A stretch of DNA of 21,377 bases, from positions 1-21,377 of the forward strand of contig JALRDT010000051.1 of the NCBI GenBank assembly GCA_023262125.1. Direction: 5' to 3'. The first letter of the stretch is position 1, and the number at the start of each line of letters is the position of its first letter. Source of the DNA: Candidatus Nanopelagicaceae bacterium (GTDB lineage Bacteria; Actinomycetota; Actinomycetes; Nanopelagicales; Nanopelagicaceae). Below the pieces are notes generated by a model. That model made no database searches and was not told where the DNA came from. It saw nothing but the letters and a program-made list of their open reading frames with translations. This document shows positions 14,189 to 21,377 of the stretch, piece by piece. Both the position numbers and the translations under genes were made by a program.

Positions 14189-15181
14189 ATGAAAATTGGT
14201 GTGGTTGGTGCAAGCGGTTATGCCGGTGGGGAGCTTCTGAGGCTGCTTTCTGGTCATCCTGAGTTTGAAGCAGCGGTCATAACGGCCGGTAGCAATGCAG
14301 GTGAAGAGATAACTGCAATTCATCCACAATTAAGTAATTATGCTGGAAGAAAATTTGAAAGCAGCGACCCTTCAAAATTAAATGGATTAGATTTAGTTTT
14401 TACGGCGCTTCCTCATGGAGAATCCGCAAAATTAATCTCACAACTTGATCCAAACCAGAAAGTTGTGGATTTAGGCGCCGATTATCGTTTGAAATCTGCA
14501 TCACATTGGCAGAAGTATTACGGGGGAGAGCATGCAGGACATTGGACCTATGGATTGCCAGAACTTCCAAATCATCGAGAGTTGATTAAAGCATCGAACA
14601 GAGTCGCAAATCCTGGTTGCTACGCAACGGTGATTGCTCTAGCCACTGCTCCGATGCTGCCATACGTGGATGCTTCAGACATCGTAGTTGTAGCCGCATC
14701 TGGCACAACGGGAGCTGGAAGAGCTGCAAAAGTGAATCTAATTGGCAGCGAAGTTATGAGCTCTATGACTTCTTATAAATTTGGTGGCGTTCATCAACAT
14801 ATACCTGAAATTGAACAAGCAACTGGTGCGAAAATATCTTTTACTCCAATTCTTGCCCCAATGCCGCGCGGAATTCTTGCAACAGTAACCGGAAAATTGA
14901 AAAAAAGTGCTGATGTTAAAACTGCTTATGTTGAAGCTTATAAATCTGAGGAGTTCGTCTGGGTTCTTCCTGATGGTCAATTACCTAAAACCAGCGCCGT
15001 AATTGGATCAAACTATGTGCAACTTCAAGTTGCAATTGATGAACATACTGATCGCGTCGTAGTCTCTGCAGTTATTGATAATTTAGGTAAAGGTGCGGCT
15101 GGCCAAGCGATTCAAAATGCCAACTTGATTACTGCCCTTCATGAGTATTCAGGTCTTACCGGAACAGGACTAGGCGCATGA
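14189..15181 (+). CDS. argC: N-acetyl-gamma-glutamyl-phosphate reductase
   Basis: The 330-residue NADPH enzyme makes N-acetylglutamate semialdehyde, the third step from glutamate to ornithine. The nucleotide-binding start is IGVVGASGYAGGELLRLL (3-20), and the catalytic cysteine is C144 in NPGCYAT, which forms the thioester-type intermediate. Other family segments are ALPHGESAKL, DYRLKSASHWQKYYG, and the C-terminal QLQVAIDEHTDRVVVSAVIDNLGKGAAGQAIQN. Length is normal. It is the first gene of the arg operon, with an ARG-box operator and an apparently leaderless promoter directly upstream. The stop overlaps argJ (ATGA). Confidence 0.97.
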   Translation: MKIGVVGASGYAGGELLRLLSGHPEFEAAVITAGSNAGEEITAIHPQLSNYAGRKFESSDPSKLNGLDLVFTALPHGESAKLISQLDPNQKVVDLGADYRLKSASHWQKYYGGEHAGHWTYGLPELPNHRELIKASNRVANPGCYATVIALATAPMLPYVDASDIVVVAASGTTGAGRAAKVNLIGSEVMSSMTSYKFGGVHQHIPEIEQATGAKISFTPILAPMPRGILATVTGKLKKSADVKTAYVEAYKSEEFVWVLPDGQLPKTSAVIGSNYVQLQVAIDEHTDRVVVSAVIDNLGKGAAGQAIQNANLITALHEYSGLTGTGLGA

Positions 15182-16317
15182 GCCTTCCAAAAGGATTCGT
15201 AAGCGGTTCTGTTGCAGCAGGCTTAAAAAGAACCGGCGCATTAGATCTAACAATTATTCAAAATTTAGGCCCTAGTAATTTCGGCACTGCCGTTTACACC
15301 ACGAATAAAGTAGTAGCAGCGCCGGTTATCTGGTCACGCCAGGTAACGAAAAGCGAGTCGGTCAGTGCAGTTATTCTGAATTCAGGTGGCGCAAATGCCT
15401 GCACCGGTCCGCAAGGTTTTGCGGATACTCATAAGAGCGCAGAATTAGTAGCAAAGAGATTGAAGATCTCTTCAAGTGAAGTAGTTGTCTGTTCAACGGG
15501 TTTAATCGGTGAATTTCTTCCAATGGAGAAGATAGAAACAGGGATTAATCAAATTAATTTGAGCGAATCCGGATTCGAAGCGAGTGCTAAAGCCATCATG
15601 ACCACTGATTCTGTACCAAAGATGGCTAGTACCGTTAGTAAAGGTGCAACCTTCTCTGGGATTGCAAAGGGTGCTGGCATGTTAGCTCCAGCAATGGCCA
15701 CAATGCTTTCGGTAGTTATGACCGATGCCGAAGTTGAACCGACGGATGCACAGTCAGCGTTCAATCGTGCTGTTGAATTGACTTACAACCGTATTGATTC
15801 TGATGGATGCACATCAACAAATGACACTGTTCTATTTATGGCATCTGGCGCAAGTGGTGTAAAGATTTCTGGAACAGATCTCCTGGATGTGCTTACCGAA
15901 GTATGCGGTTCTTTATCTGCGCAGCTCATTGCAGACGCCGAAGGTTCATCTAAGACGGTCGTAATTAAAGTAGTAAATGCAGCATCTGAAGAAGATGCAG
16001 TCAATGTTGGCAGAGCAAATGCAAGAAACAATCTTCTGAAATGCGCCATTTTCGGGGGTGACCCTAATTGGGGCCGTGTTTTGGCTGCAACTGGCACTGC
16101 AAAGGCGAGCTTTGATCCATTAAATGTTGATGTGAAACTAAATGGCATTCAGGTTTGCAAAGCAAGTACCCCAGCAGAAGACCGAAATTTGGTGAATTTC
16201 GAGAATCGTTTAGTGGAAATTGAAATCAATCTAAATGCTGGTACTTCATCAGCAACAATTCTCACTAACGATCTAACGCATGACTACGTCCATGAGAATT
16301 CGGCGTACGCGACATGA
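15178..16317 (+). CDS. argJ: Glutamate N-acetyltransferase (ornithine acetyltransferase)
   Basis: This 379-residue member of the ArgJ family transfers the acetyl group from acetylornithine to glutamate, recycling it. The protein self-cleaves before a conserved threonine; here the site is A174/T175 in KGAGMLAPAMATML. Typical blocks are NSGGANACTGPQG near the N-terminus and the FGGDPNWGRVLAATG segment in the beta part. Whether it also uses acetyl-CoA (bifunctional type) cannot be seen. No argA-like gene is in the window, so the first acetylation step must come from ArgJ itself or from elsewhere. Start and stop overlap the neighbours by 4 bp each. Confidence 0.96.
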   Translation: MSLPKGFVSGSVAAGLKRTGALDLTIIQNLGPSNFGTAVYTTNKVVAAPVIWSRQVTKSESVSAVILNSGGANACTGPQGFADTHKSAELVAKRLKISSSEVVVCSTGLIGEFLPMEKIETGINQINLSESGFEASAKAIMTTDSVPKMASTVSKGATFSGIAKGAGMLAPAMATMLSVVMTDAEVEPTDAQSAFNRAVELTYNRIDSDGCTSTNDTVLFMASGASGVKISGTDLLDVLTEVCGSLSAQLIADAEGSSKTVVIKVVNAASEEDAVNVGRANARNNLLKCAIFGGDPNWGRVLAATGTAKASFDPLNVDVKLNGIQVCKASTPAEDRNLVNFENRLVEIEINLNAGTSSATILTNDLTHDYVHENSAYAT

Positions 16318-17111
16318 TTGTTATTAAATTTGGTGGACATGCAATGACCGACACATCTGGGTCTTTTGCCGCGGTAATTAAGAAATCTTTGGCTAAGGAA
16401 GATTGCATTGTTGTTCATGGGGGCGGGCCACAGATTGATGCCGCACTCAAGACTCATCAACTTGATTCAACTTTTATCGGTGGTTTTAGAGTAACCACAC
16501 CAGAAATTTTCGCCGTTGTCCAGCAAGTGTTAAGCGGAACAGTGCTACGTGAAGTAGTCGGCCATTTACGTGCACATGATGTGCCTGCAGTTGGAATTTC
16601 TGGCCGAGATGGCGGAACCTTGCAAGCTAGTCTGCTTACGAAATTGGTAGACGGTAGCGTTGCGGATTTAGGTCGGGTAGGCGAAGTCGAGAGAGTTGAT
16701 ACGGCGCTCTTGAAATCGCTATTGAAAGCTGGATTCACGCCAGTCGTTTCTCCGATTGCAGTTGAATTTGATGGGGAAGTTGAAGTGCCTCAACATGGAC
16801 TTAATGTAAACGCTGATTTAGCAGCGGCTGCCATAGCTGGCGCGCTAGATGCCTCATCACTTATCTTTATGACTGATGTACCAGGTATTTATCGCAATTG
16901 GCCAGATCGTGATTCTTTAATAAATGAGATCTCAGCATCAGAGCTGGAATCATTAAAAGGGACTTTTGATGGTGGAATGGCCCCGAAGGTAAAAGCTTGT
17001 TTAGATGCAATCGATAAAGGGGCGAAAGCGGTTCGAATTATTGATGGGCGCGATCCGCAAGCCCTTGATGATGCGTTAAATGGTCTCGGTGGAACGTTGG
17101 TAATTAAATGA
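16314..17111 (+). CDS. argB: N-acetylglutamate kinase, short form
   Basis: The 265-residue amino acid kinase phosphorylates N-acetylglutamate. Motifs are the phosphate loop KFGGHAM (5-11), the second glycine loop VHGGGPQID, the substrate segment FRVTTPEIFAVVQQVL, and FDGGMAPKVKA near the C-terminus. The protein begins almost directly at the first beta strand (MIVIKFGG). Arginine-inhibited kinases, including those of studied actinobacteria, carry an extra N-terminal helix of roughly 20-30 residues that joins dimers into a hexamer; this one lacks it. The start overlaps the argJ stop, and an upstream extension would need to lie inside argJ, so the short form seems genuine. The stop overlaps argD. 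Confidence 0.95.
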   Translation: MIVIKFGGHAMTDTSGSFAAVIKKSLAKEDCIVVHGGGPQIDAALKTHQLDSTFIGGFRVTTPEIFAVVQQVLSGTVLREVVGHLRAHDVPAVGISGRDGGTLQASLLTKLVDGSVADLGRVGEVERVDTALLKSLLKAGFTPVVSPIAVEFDGEVEVPQHGLNVNADLAAAAIAGALDASSLIFMTDVPGIYRNWPDRDSLINEISASELESLKGTFDGGMAPKVKACLDAIDKGAKAVRIIDGRDPQALDDALNGLGGTLVIK

Positions 17112-18268
17112 AGAGCGTAGAGGCTAAATGGGAAGCAGTTTTCCAAAAAAGTTATGGAACTCCTAAACTCAATGTTATTTCTGGTAAAGGTTGCTACCTA
17201 CTAGCTGATAACAAGAAGCGATACCTAGATTTCATAGGCGGTATTGCTACTAGTGTGCTTGGCCATGCCCATCCGGCAATCATTAAAGCCGTTCGCAATC
17301 AAATCGCCACAGTTGCGCACGTAAGCAATTTATACGCCAATCCAGAGTCAATAAAACTAGCTTCGAAATTAATTGAAATGACTGGCGACGAAGATGCCAG
17401 AGTTTTCTTCTGTAATTCTGGTGCGGAAGCTAATGAAGCTGCCCTAAAACTCTCACGTAAAACTGGGCGAACAAAAGTGGTCTCGACGCTTGGCGGTTTT
17501 CACGGTCGAACCATGGGTGCACTATCGCTCACGGGACAATCTGAAAAGCGGGATCTCTTTGCCCCAATAATTGAGAAAATTAATTACGTTCCTTATGGTG
17601 ACATCACGGCAATGCGTCGTGCAGTTTCCAAGAAGACCGCCATGGTTATTGTCGAACCAATTCAAGGAGAAAACGGCGTAATTACTCCACCTGCCGGTTA
17701 TTTAAAGGCGCTTCGTGAACTTTGCGATGAATACGGCACCTTGCTAGTTATTGATGCAGTTCAAACTGGAATGGGTCGCACCGGCTTTTGGTTTGGATAC
17801 GAACATGAAGAGATTACGCCAGATGTAATTACTCTTGCCAAAGGCTTAGGCGGTGGTTTGCCACTTGGTGCAATGATTGCAATTGGACCAGCGGCGCATT
17901 TATTGAAACCAGGAGAACATGGTTCGACCTTTGGTGGAAACCCGGTTTCATGTGCAGCTGGTCTGGCTGCCATCAATGAGATTGAAAAGAAAGCACTCAA
18001 TGAGAAGGCTTTGGAATTGGGGGAGTTTTTAAAGTCGGAATTATTAACAATTGAAGGCGTAATAGAAGTACGCGGACGTGGATTATTGCTCGGAATAGTC
18101 TTGCAACAAGATTGGGCCAAAGAAATAGCTAATTATTTGCTGGCAAAAGGTGTTCTAGTAAACGCACCAAATTCAAATACGATCAGAATTGCACCGCCAC
18201 TGATTGTCACCAAAATCGAATGTGCCAAATTTGTAAACATTTTTTCAGAGGTGATGGCTAATGGTTAA
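17108..18268 (+). CDS. argD: Acetylornithine aminotransferase
   Basis: The 386-residue class III PLP aminotransferase turns N-acetylglutamate semialdehyde into N-acetylornithine using glutamate. PLP lysine is K245 in LAKGLGGGLPLGA. The phosphate-binding FCNSGAEANEAALKL and the aspartate region LLVIDAVQTGMGRTG are present, as is GEHGSTFGGNPVSCAAG. Related enzymes (succinyldiaminopimelate or ornithine aminotransferases) are alternatives, but the context fixes the assignment. In most actinobacterial arg operons argF follows at this point; here argR begins 8 bp inside the end of argD. Confidence 0.96.
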   Translation: MKSVEAKWEAVFQKSYGTPKLNVISGKGCYLLADNKKRYLDFIGGIATSVLGHAHPAIIKAVRNQIATVAHVSNLYANPESIKLASKLIEMTGDEDARVFFCNSGAEANEAALKLSRKTGRTKVVSTLGGFHGRTMGALSLTGQSEKRDLFAPIIEKINYVPYGDITAMRRAVSKKTAMVIVEPIQGENGVITPPAGYLKALRELCDEYGTLLVIDAVQTGMGRTGFWFGYEHEEITPDVITLAKGLGGGLPLGAMIAIGPAAHLLKPGEHGSTFGGNPVSCAAGLAAINEIEKKALNEKALELGEFLKSELLTIEGVIEVRGRGLLLGIVLQQDWAKEIANYLLAKGVLVNAPNSNTIRIAPPLIVTKIECAKFVNIFSEVMANG

Positions 18269-18713
18269 CAGTGCAGCAGCTAGACGAGCAAAGGTAATTG
18301 CGTTAATTGAATCTGGCGTTATTCATTCACAATCAGATTTAGTAAAAGAATTGAAGAAATCTGGTTATAAAGTTACCCAAGCAACTGCCTCACGAGATTT
18401 AGAGGAAATTGGTGCTGTCCGTGGCAGCCATGGTTATCAATTGGCTACCTCTAGCGATGATTCGCTTGCAAGAGTTTTGACTACAGAAAAATTGATTTTG
18501 AGTGTCGAAGCTTCCGGAAATTTAGCGGTAGTTAGAACTCCACCAGGTGGCGCGCAGTTACTTGCATCAAACCTTGACCACGCAGGAATCAAATCGATTA
18601 TCGGAACTATTGCAGGTGACGACACGGTACTAGTCGTTTCTCGGAAATCCAATGGCGGAGCAGAACTTGCGAAAGAATTACTTGCGTTAGGTAAAAAGAG
18701 AGGTAAAAAATAG
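18261..18713 (+). CDS. argR: ArgR arginine repressor
   Basis: The 150-residue regulator has an N-terminal winged helix (residues 1-70) with the recognition helix segment TQATASRDLEEIGAV, and a C-terminal oligomerisation and arginine-binding domain ending GTIAGDDTVLVVSR, where GTIAGDD is the ligand motif. Length is typical. With arginine bound it forms hexamers that bind paired ARG boxes; the site at 14133-14171 is the likely target. The gene overlaps argD by 8 bp and argH by 1 bp, so repressor and enzymes are made from one message and the circuit is autoregulatory if transcription starts at argC. Confidence 0.96.
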   Translation: MVNSAAARRAKVIALIESGVIHSQSDLVKELKKSGYKVTQATASRDLEEIGAVRGSHGYQLATSSDDSLARVLTTEKLILSVEASGNLAVVRTPPGGAQLLASNLDHAGIKSIIGTIAGDDTVLVVSRKSNGGAELAKELLALGKKRGKK

Positions 18714-20140
18714 TGGCGCTCTGGGGTGGTCGTTTCAGTACAGGACCAGCTGAATCAGTCTTCGCGCTCTCTCGCAGCGTCCATTTTGATTACCGGTTAG
18801 CACCATACGATTTACGCTCTTCGCTGGCCCACCTTTCAGTGTTAGAAGGCAGTGGATTAATAGATAAAGGCGATAGCGCAAAGATTGCCAAAGTCCTACG
18901 GGATCTCATGACCGAAGTATCAAATGGTGACTTCGGAATTCATGAGGATGATGAAGATATTCATTCAGCTCTAGAACGAGCCATGATGGAACGTATCGGT
19001 GATACGGGTGGAAAGCTGCGCGCTGGTCGCTCTCGCAATGATCAAGTTGCTACTGATCTACGACTATTTTCAATCGATCACATGCTAGACATTGCAGGTT
19101 TAGTGACTGAACTGCAGAGCGCCTTACTTGCCAAAGCTAAAGAGTATGCAGATGCGCCGGCACCCGGTTTTACGCATTTACAGCATGCGCAGCCAATTCT
19201 TTTTGGTCATGAATTAGCAAAGCATGTTCATGCATTCGCGCGCGACTTAGATCGCATTAATGATTGGTTAGCTCGTACTTCATACAGCCCGCTAGGTGCT
19301 GGAGCGCTTGCTGGTAGCTCTTTGCCACTTAAACCTGAAGAGACCGCCAAATTACTTGGATTCAACGGCGCTATTGGGAATTCAATTGATGCTGTAAGTG
19401 ATCGCGATTTCGTTGCTGAAGCGCTCTTTATTCTTGCGATGGTAGGAGTTCATCTCTCTCGCATCGGAGAAGAGTGGTGCATTATGGCAACCTCAGAATT
19501 TGCTTGGGCAAAATTGGATGATGCTTTCTCTACTGGCTCTTCAATAATGCCACAGAAGAAAAATCCAGATATGGCCGAGCTCGCGCGCGGCAAAGCTGGG
19601 CGTTTAGTTGGCAATTTAACGGCGGTTCTTACAATGCTCAAAGGACTACCTTTTGCATACAATCGTGATCTGCAAGAGGATAAAGAGCCTTTATTTGATT
19701 CAATTGACACTTTGAATTTAGTTTTGCCTGCAGTAACCGGAATGGTCGCGACCACCGCATTTAATCGCAAGAAGATGGCGGAGGCGGCACCTGCAGGATT
19801 TTCATTGGCTACAGAGATTGCAGATTACTTGGTTCGCAAGAATGTACCTTTCGCGCAAGCTCATGAAGCCGCAGGGAAATGTGTAGCAATTGCAGAATCG
19901 CAGAACAAGGAATTGCATCAATTGACGGAGGCCGAATTCCAATCTGTACACAAAGATTTGGATGTAGCGGTGCGTACAGTGCTTACCGTTGATGGAGCGC
20001 TTTCAGGTCGGACTACTCATGGGGGCACTGCGCCATCAGAACTAAAGAAGCAATTTGCAGAGTTGGAAAATCAGATCAAGTCGGCCCAATCAATAATTAG
20101 CAACGAAGCCAAGAGTTTCTCTGAAATGATGGGCGGATGA
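18713..20140 (+). CDS. argH: Argininosuccinate lyase
   Basis: The 475-residue fumarase-superfamily enzyme splits argininosuccinate into arginine and fumarate, the last arginine step. It begins ALWGGRFSTGPAESVFALS, with the signature loop GSSIMPQKKNPD at 275-286 that carries the catalytic serine and closes over the substrate. Other landmarks are GKLRAGRSRNDQVATDLRL and GFTHLQHAQPILFGHELAKH, whose histidine is part of the active site. The start is GTG, sharing its G with the argR stop. In most actinobacteria argG precedes argH; it is absent here, so the substrate must be made by a gene elsewhere, if at all. The stop overlaps tyrS by 4 bp. Confidence 0.97.
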   Translation: MALWGGRFSTGPAESVFALSRSVHFDYRLAPYDLRSSLAHLSVLEGSGLIDKGDSAKIAKVLRDLMTEVSNGDFGIHEDDEDIHSALERAMMERIGDTGGKLRAGRSRNDQVATDLRLFSIDHMLDIAGLVTELQSALLAKAKEYADAPAPGFTHLQHAQPILFGHELAKHVHAFARDLDRINDWLARTSYSPLGAGALAGSSLPLKPEETAKLLGFNGAIGNSIDAVSDRDFVAEALFILAMVGVHLSRIGEEWCIMATSEFAWAKLDDAFSTGSSIMPQKKNPDMAELARGKAGRLVGNLTAVLTMLKGLPFAYNRDLQEDKEPLFDSIDTLNLVLPAVTGMVATTAFNRKKMAEAAPAGFSLATEIADYLVRKNVPFAQAHEAAGKCVAIAESQNKELHQLTEAEFQSVHKDLDVAVRTVLTVDGALSGRTTHGGTAPSELKKQFAELENQIKSAQSIISNEAKSFSEMMGG

Positions 20141-21377
20141 GCACGGTGAACAAGGGCAAAGAACTTCTGGAAGAGCTTCGTTGGCGCGGCTTGGTAGCTC
20201 AAACTACTGACGAAAAAGCGCTAATTGAACAATTAGATAAACCAACAACGGTTTATCTAGGTATTGATCCAACCGCTCCCTCTATTCATTGCGGAAATTT
20301 AGTGGTGCTCTTAGTCTTAAAGCGGATGCAGCAATTTGGCCATACTCCAATTGCTCTAGTCGGTGGCTCAACAGGCCTAGTTGGCGATCCATCAGGAAAG
20401 AGCGAAGAGCGCTCCTTTAATGATGAAGAAGTGGTCAAAGAGTGGGTAGAACGAATCCGTAAGCAGGTCTCAAAGTTTTTGGATTTCGAGGCATCGCCAA
20501 ATGGCGCCATTGCGGTTAATAATTACGATTGGACAAAAGAGTATTCAGCTCTTCGATTGTTACGTGAAATCGGTAAACATTTCAGTGTAAATCAGATGCT
20601 TTCAAAAGATTCTGTCCAAAGCCGTATTGAAGCAAACGGAATTTCTTACACTGAATTTTCATACCAGGTGCTTCAAGGACTTGATTACCTTGAGCTATAT
20701 CGCCGACACAATTGCACTCTGCAAATTGGTGGATCTGATCAATGGGGAAATATTGTCGCTGGACTCGATTTGATCCGAAAAGTAGAAGGTGGAAGCGCGC
20801 ATTGTTTGACCTCGCCGCTACTCGTTAAATCAGATGGTTCTAAGTTCGGCAAGACCGCCTCGGGCACAGTCTGGCTAGATCCTGAGATGACTTCACCTTA
20901 TGCTTTCTATCAATATTGGATCAATACACCTGATGCCGATGTAATCGGTTTCTTGAAAGTTTTCACTTTCTTAAACAAGGAAGAGATCTCGGCAATCGAA
21001 AAATCAATGCAAGAAAATCCCGGAGCACGGCATGCGCAACGAACTTTGGCACGCGAACTAACTTCGCTTGTACATTCATCGGCAGATGCAGAACGAGTTG
21101 AATTTGCAGCTAAAGCGCTCTTTGGTCAAGCAGAATTATCTGATTTAGATGAAAAGACTTTAACTTCATCTTTGAAAGAACTGCCATCTACCTCTATTTC
21201 ATTAAGTGAAATTCCAAGTTGGGTAGATCTATTGGTCGCAACTGGGGTAGTAGATTCAAAATCTGCCGCTCGCAGAATTGTTAAAGAAGGTGGCGCATAT
21301 CTCAATAATCAGAAAGTATCTGAAGAGGGATTTACACCACAAAAAAGCGACTTTTTACACGGGAAAGTGGCACTTTT
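20137..21377 (+). CDS. tyrS: Tyrosyl-tRNA synthetase (partial, 3' end outside window)
   Basis: The frame from the ATG at 20137 stays open to the window edge, 413 codons, and is slightly short of a full protein (usually about 420). It is a class I synthetase that attaches tyrosine to tRNA-Tyr. The HIGH motif appears as HCGN (51-54) in GIDPTAPSIHCGNL, and the KMSKS motif as KFGKT (236-240). Tyrosine-site segments SYTEFSYQVLQGLDYLEL and QIGGSDQWGNIVAG are clear. A C-terminal S4 RNA-binding domain begins near residue 362 (WVDLLVATGVVDSKSAARRIVKEGG) and is cut by the edge. The start overlaps the argH stop (ATGA), so it is read with the arg genes or from a promoter inside argH that I cannot identify. 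Confidence 0.95.
   Translation, partial: MSTVNKGKELLEELRWRGLVAQTTDEKALIEQLDKPTTVYLGIDPTAPSIHCGNLVVLLVLKRMQQFGHTPIALVGGSTGLVGDPSGKSEERSFNDEEVVKEWVERIRKQVSKFLDFEASPNGAIAVNNYDWTKEYSALRLLREIGKHFSVNQMLSKDSVQSRIEANGISYTEFSYQVLQGLDYLELYRRHNCTLQIGGSDQWGNIVAGLDLIRKVEGGSAHCLTSPLLVKSDGSKFGKTASGTVWLDPEMTSPYAFYQYWINTPDADVIGFLKVFTFLNKEEISAIEKSMQENPGARHAQRTLARELTSLVHSSADAERVEFAAKALFGQAELSDLDEKTLTSSLKELPSTSISLSEIPSWVDLLVATGVVDSKSAARRIVKEGGAYLNNQKVSEEGFTPQKSDFLHGKVAL

Noticed and set aside
15783..16148. 121-residue minus-strand frame inside argJ
   Set aside because: It is a reverse-strand shadow of a clear gene and has no family resemblance.
1..21377. tRNA genes, CRISPR arrays, insertion sequences, prophage or defence genes
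   Set aside because: I looked on both strands and saw no cloverleaf-like intergenic sequence, no regularly spaced repeats, and no transposase or integrase reading frames; gaps between genes are too short to hold them.

Overview
The window is compact, AT-rich bacterial housekeeping DNA. By eye the GC content is in the low forties, almost every base is coding, and many genes meet at TAATG or ATGA overlaps. Several features point to an actinobacterium: the order sufB-sufD-Rieske ferredoxin-sufC-sufS-sufU-sufT, a fabG next to an InhA-type enoyl reductase, a DUF3099 gene, and the run infC-rpmI-rplT-(rRNA/tRNA 2'-O-methyltransferase)-pheS-pheT-arg genes. Low GC together with tight packing suggests a streamlined freshwater lineage such as Nanopelagicales (acI; Planktophila/Nanopelagicus-like). 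That placement is inference and was not tested by any search.

Layout. 1-4144: the tail of sufB, then sufD, a Rieske ferredoxin, sufC, sufS, sufU and sufT on the + strand, the SUF iron-sulfur cluster assembly operon. 4164-6032: a fused ABC exporter with its own apparently leaderless promoter. 6015-6966 on the - strand: a SURF1-family cytochrome oxidase assembly protein and a DUF3099 membrane protein. 7014-8498: fabG and fabI (InhA-like), fatty acid elongation, fired divergently from DUF3099 across a 47-bp region that holds a palindrome. 8499-8693: the largest non-coding stretch in the window, a structured infC leader. 8694-10649: infC (ATC start), rpmI, rplT and a SpoU/TrmH methyltransferase. 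10674-14132: pheS and pheT. 14189-20140: argC, argJ, argB, argD, argR and argH, headed by a tandem ARG-box operator, with no argF or argG. 20137 to the end: tyrS, overlapping argH and cut by the window edge.

How the genes fit together. The SUF operon supplies Fe-S clusters. The fabG/fabI pair supplies two of the FAS-II reduction steps. The infC operon and the tRNA synthetases serve translation. The arg genes cover acetylglutamate to acetylornithine plus the last step (argininosuccinate lyase), and they encode their own repressor. Ornithine carbamoyltransferase and argininosuccinate synthase must lie elsewhere or be absent.

Nothing here looks like a mobile element, prophage, CRISPR array or defence island. 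The signals most worth a second look are regulatory: the infC leader with mutually exclusive stems and a hairpin over the ribosome binding site, the ARG-box dyad, a recurring pattern of -10 boxes 6-7 nt before start codons, and the fabG palindrome.
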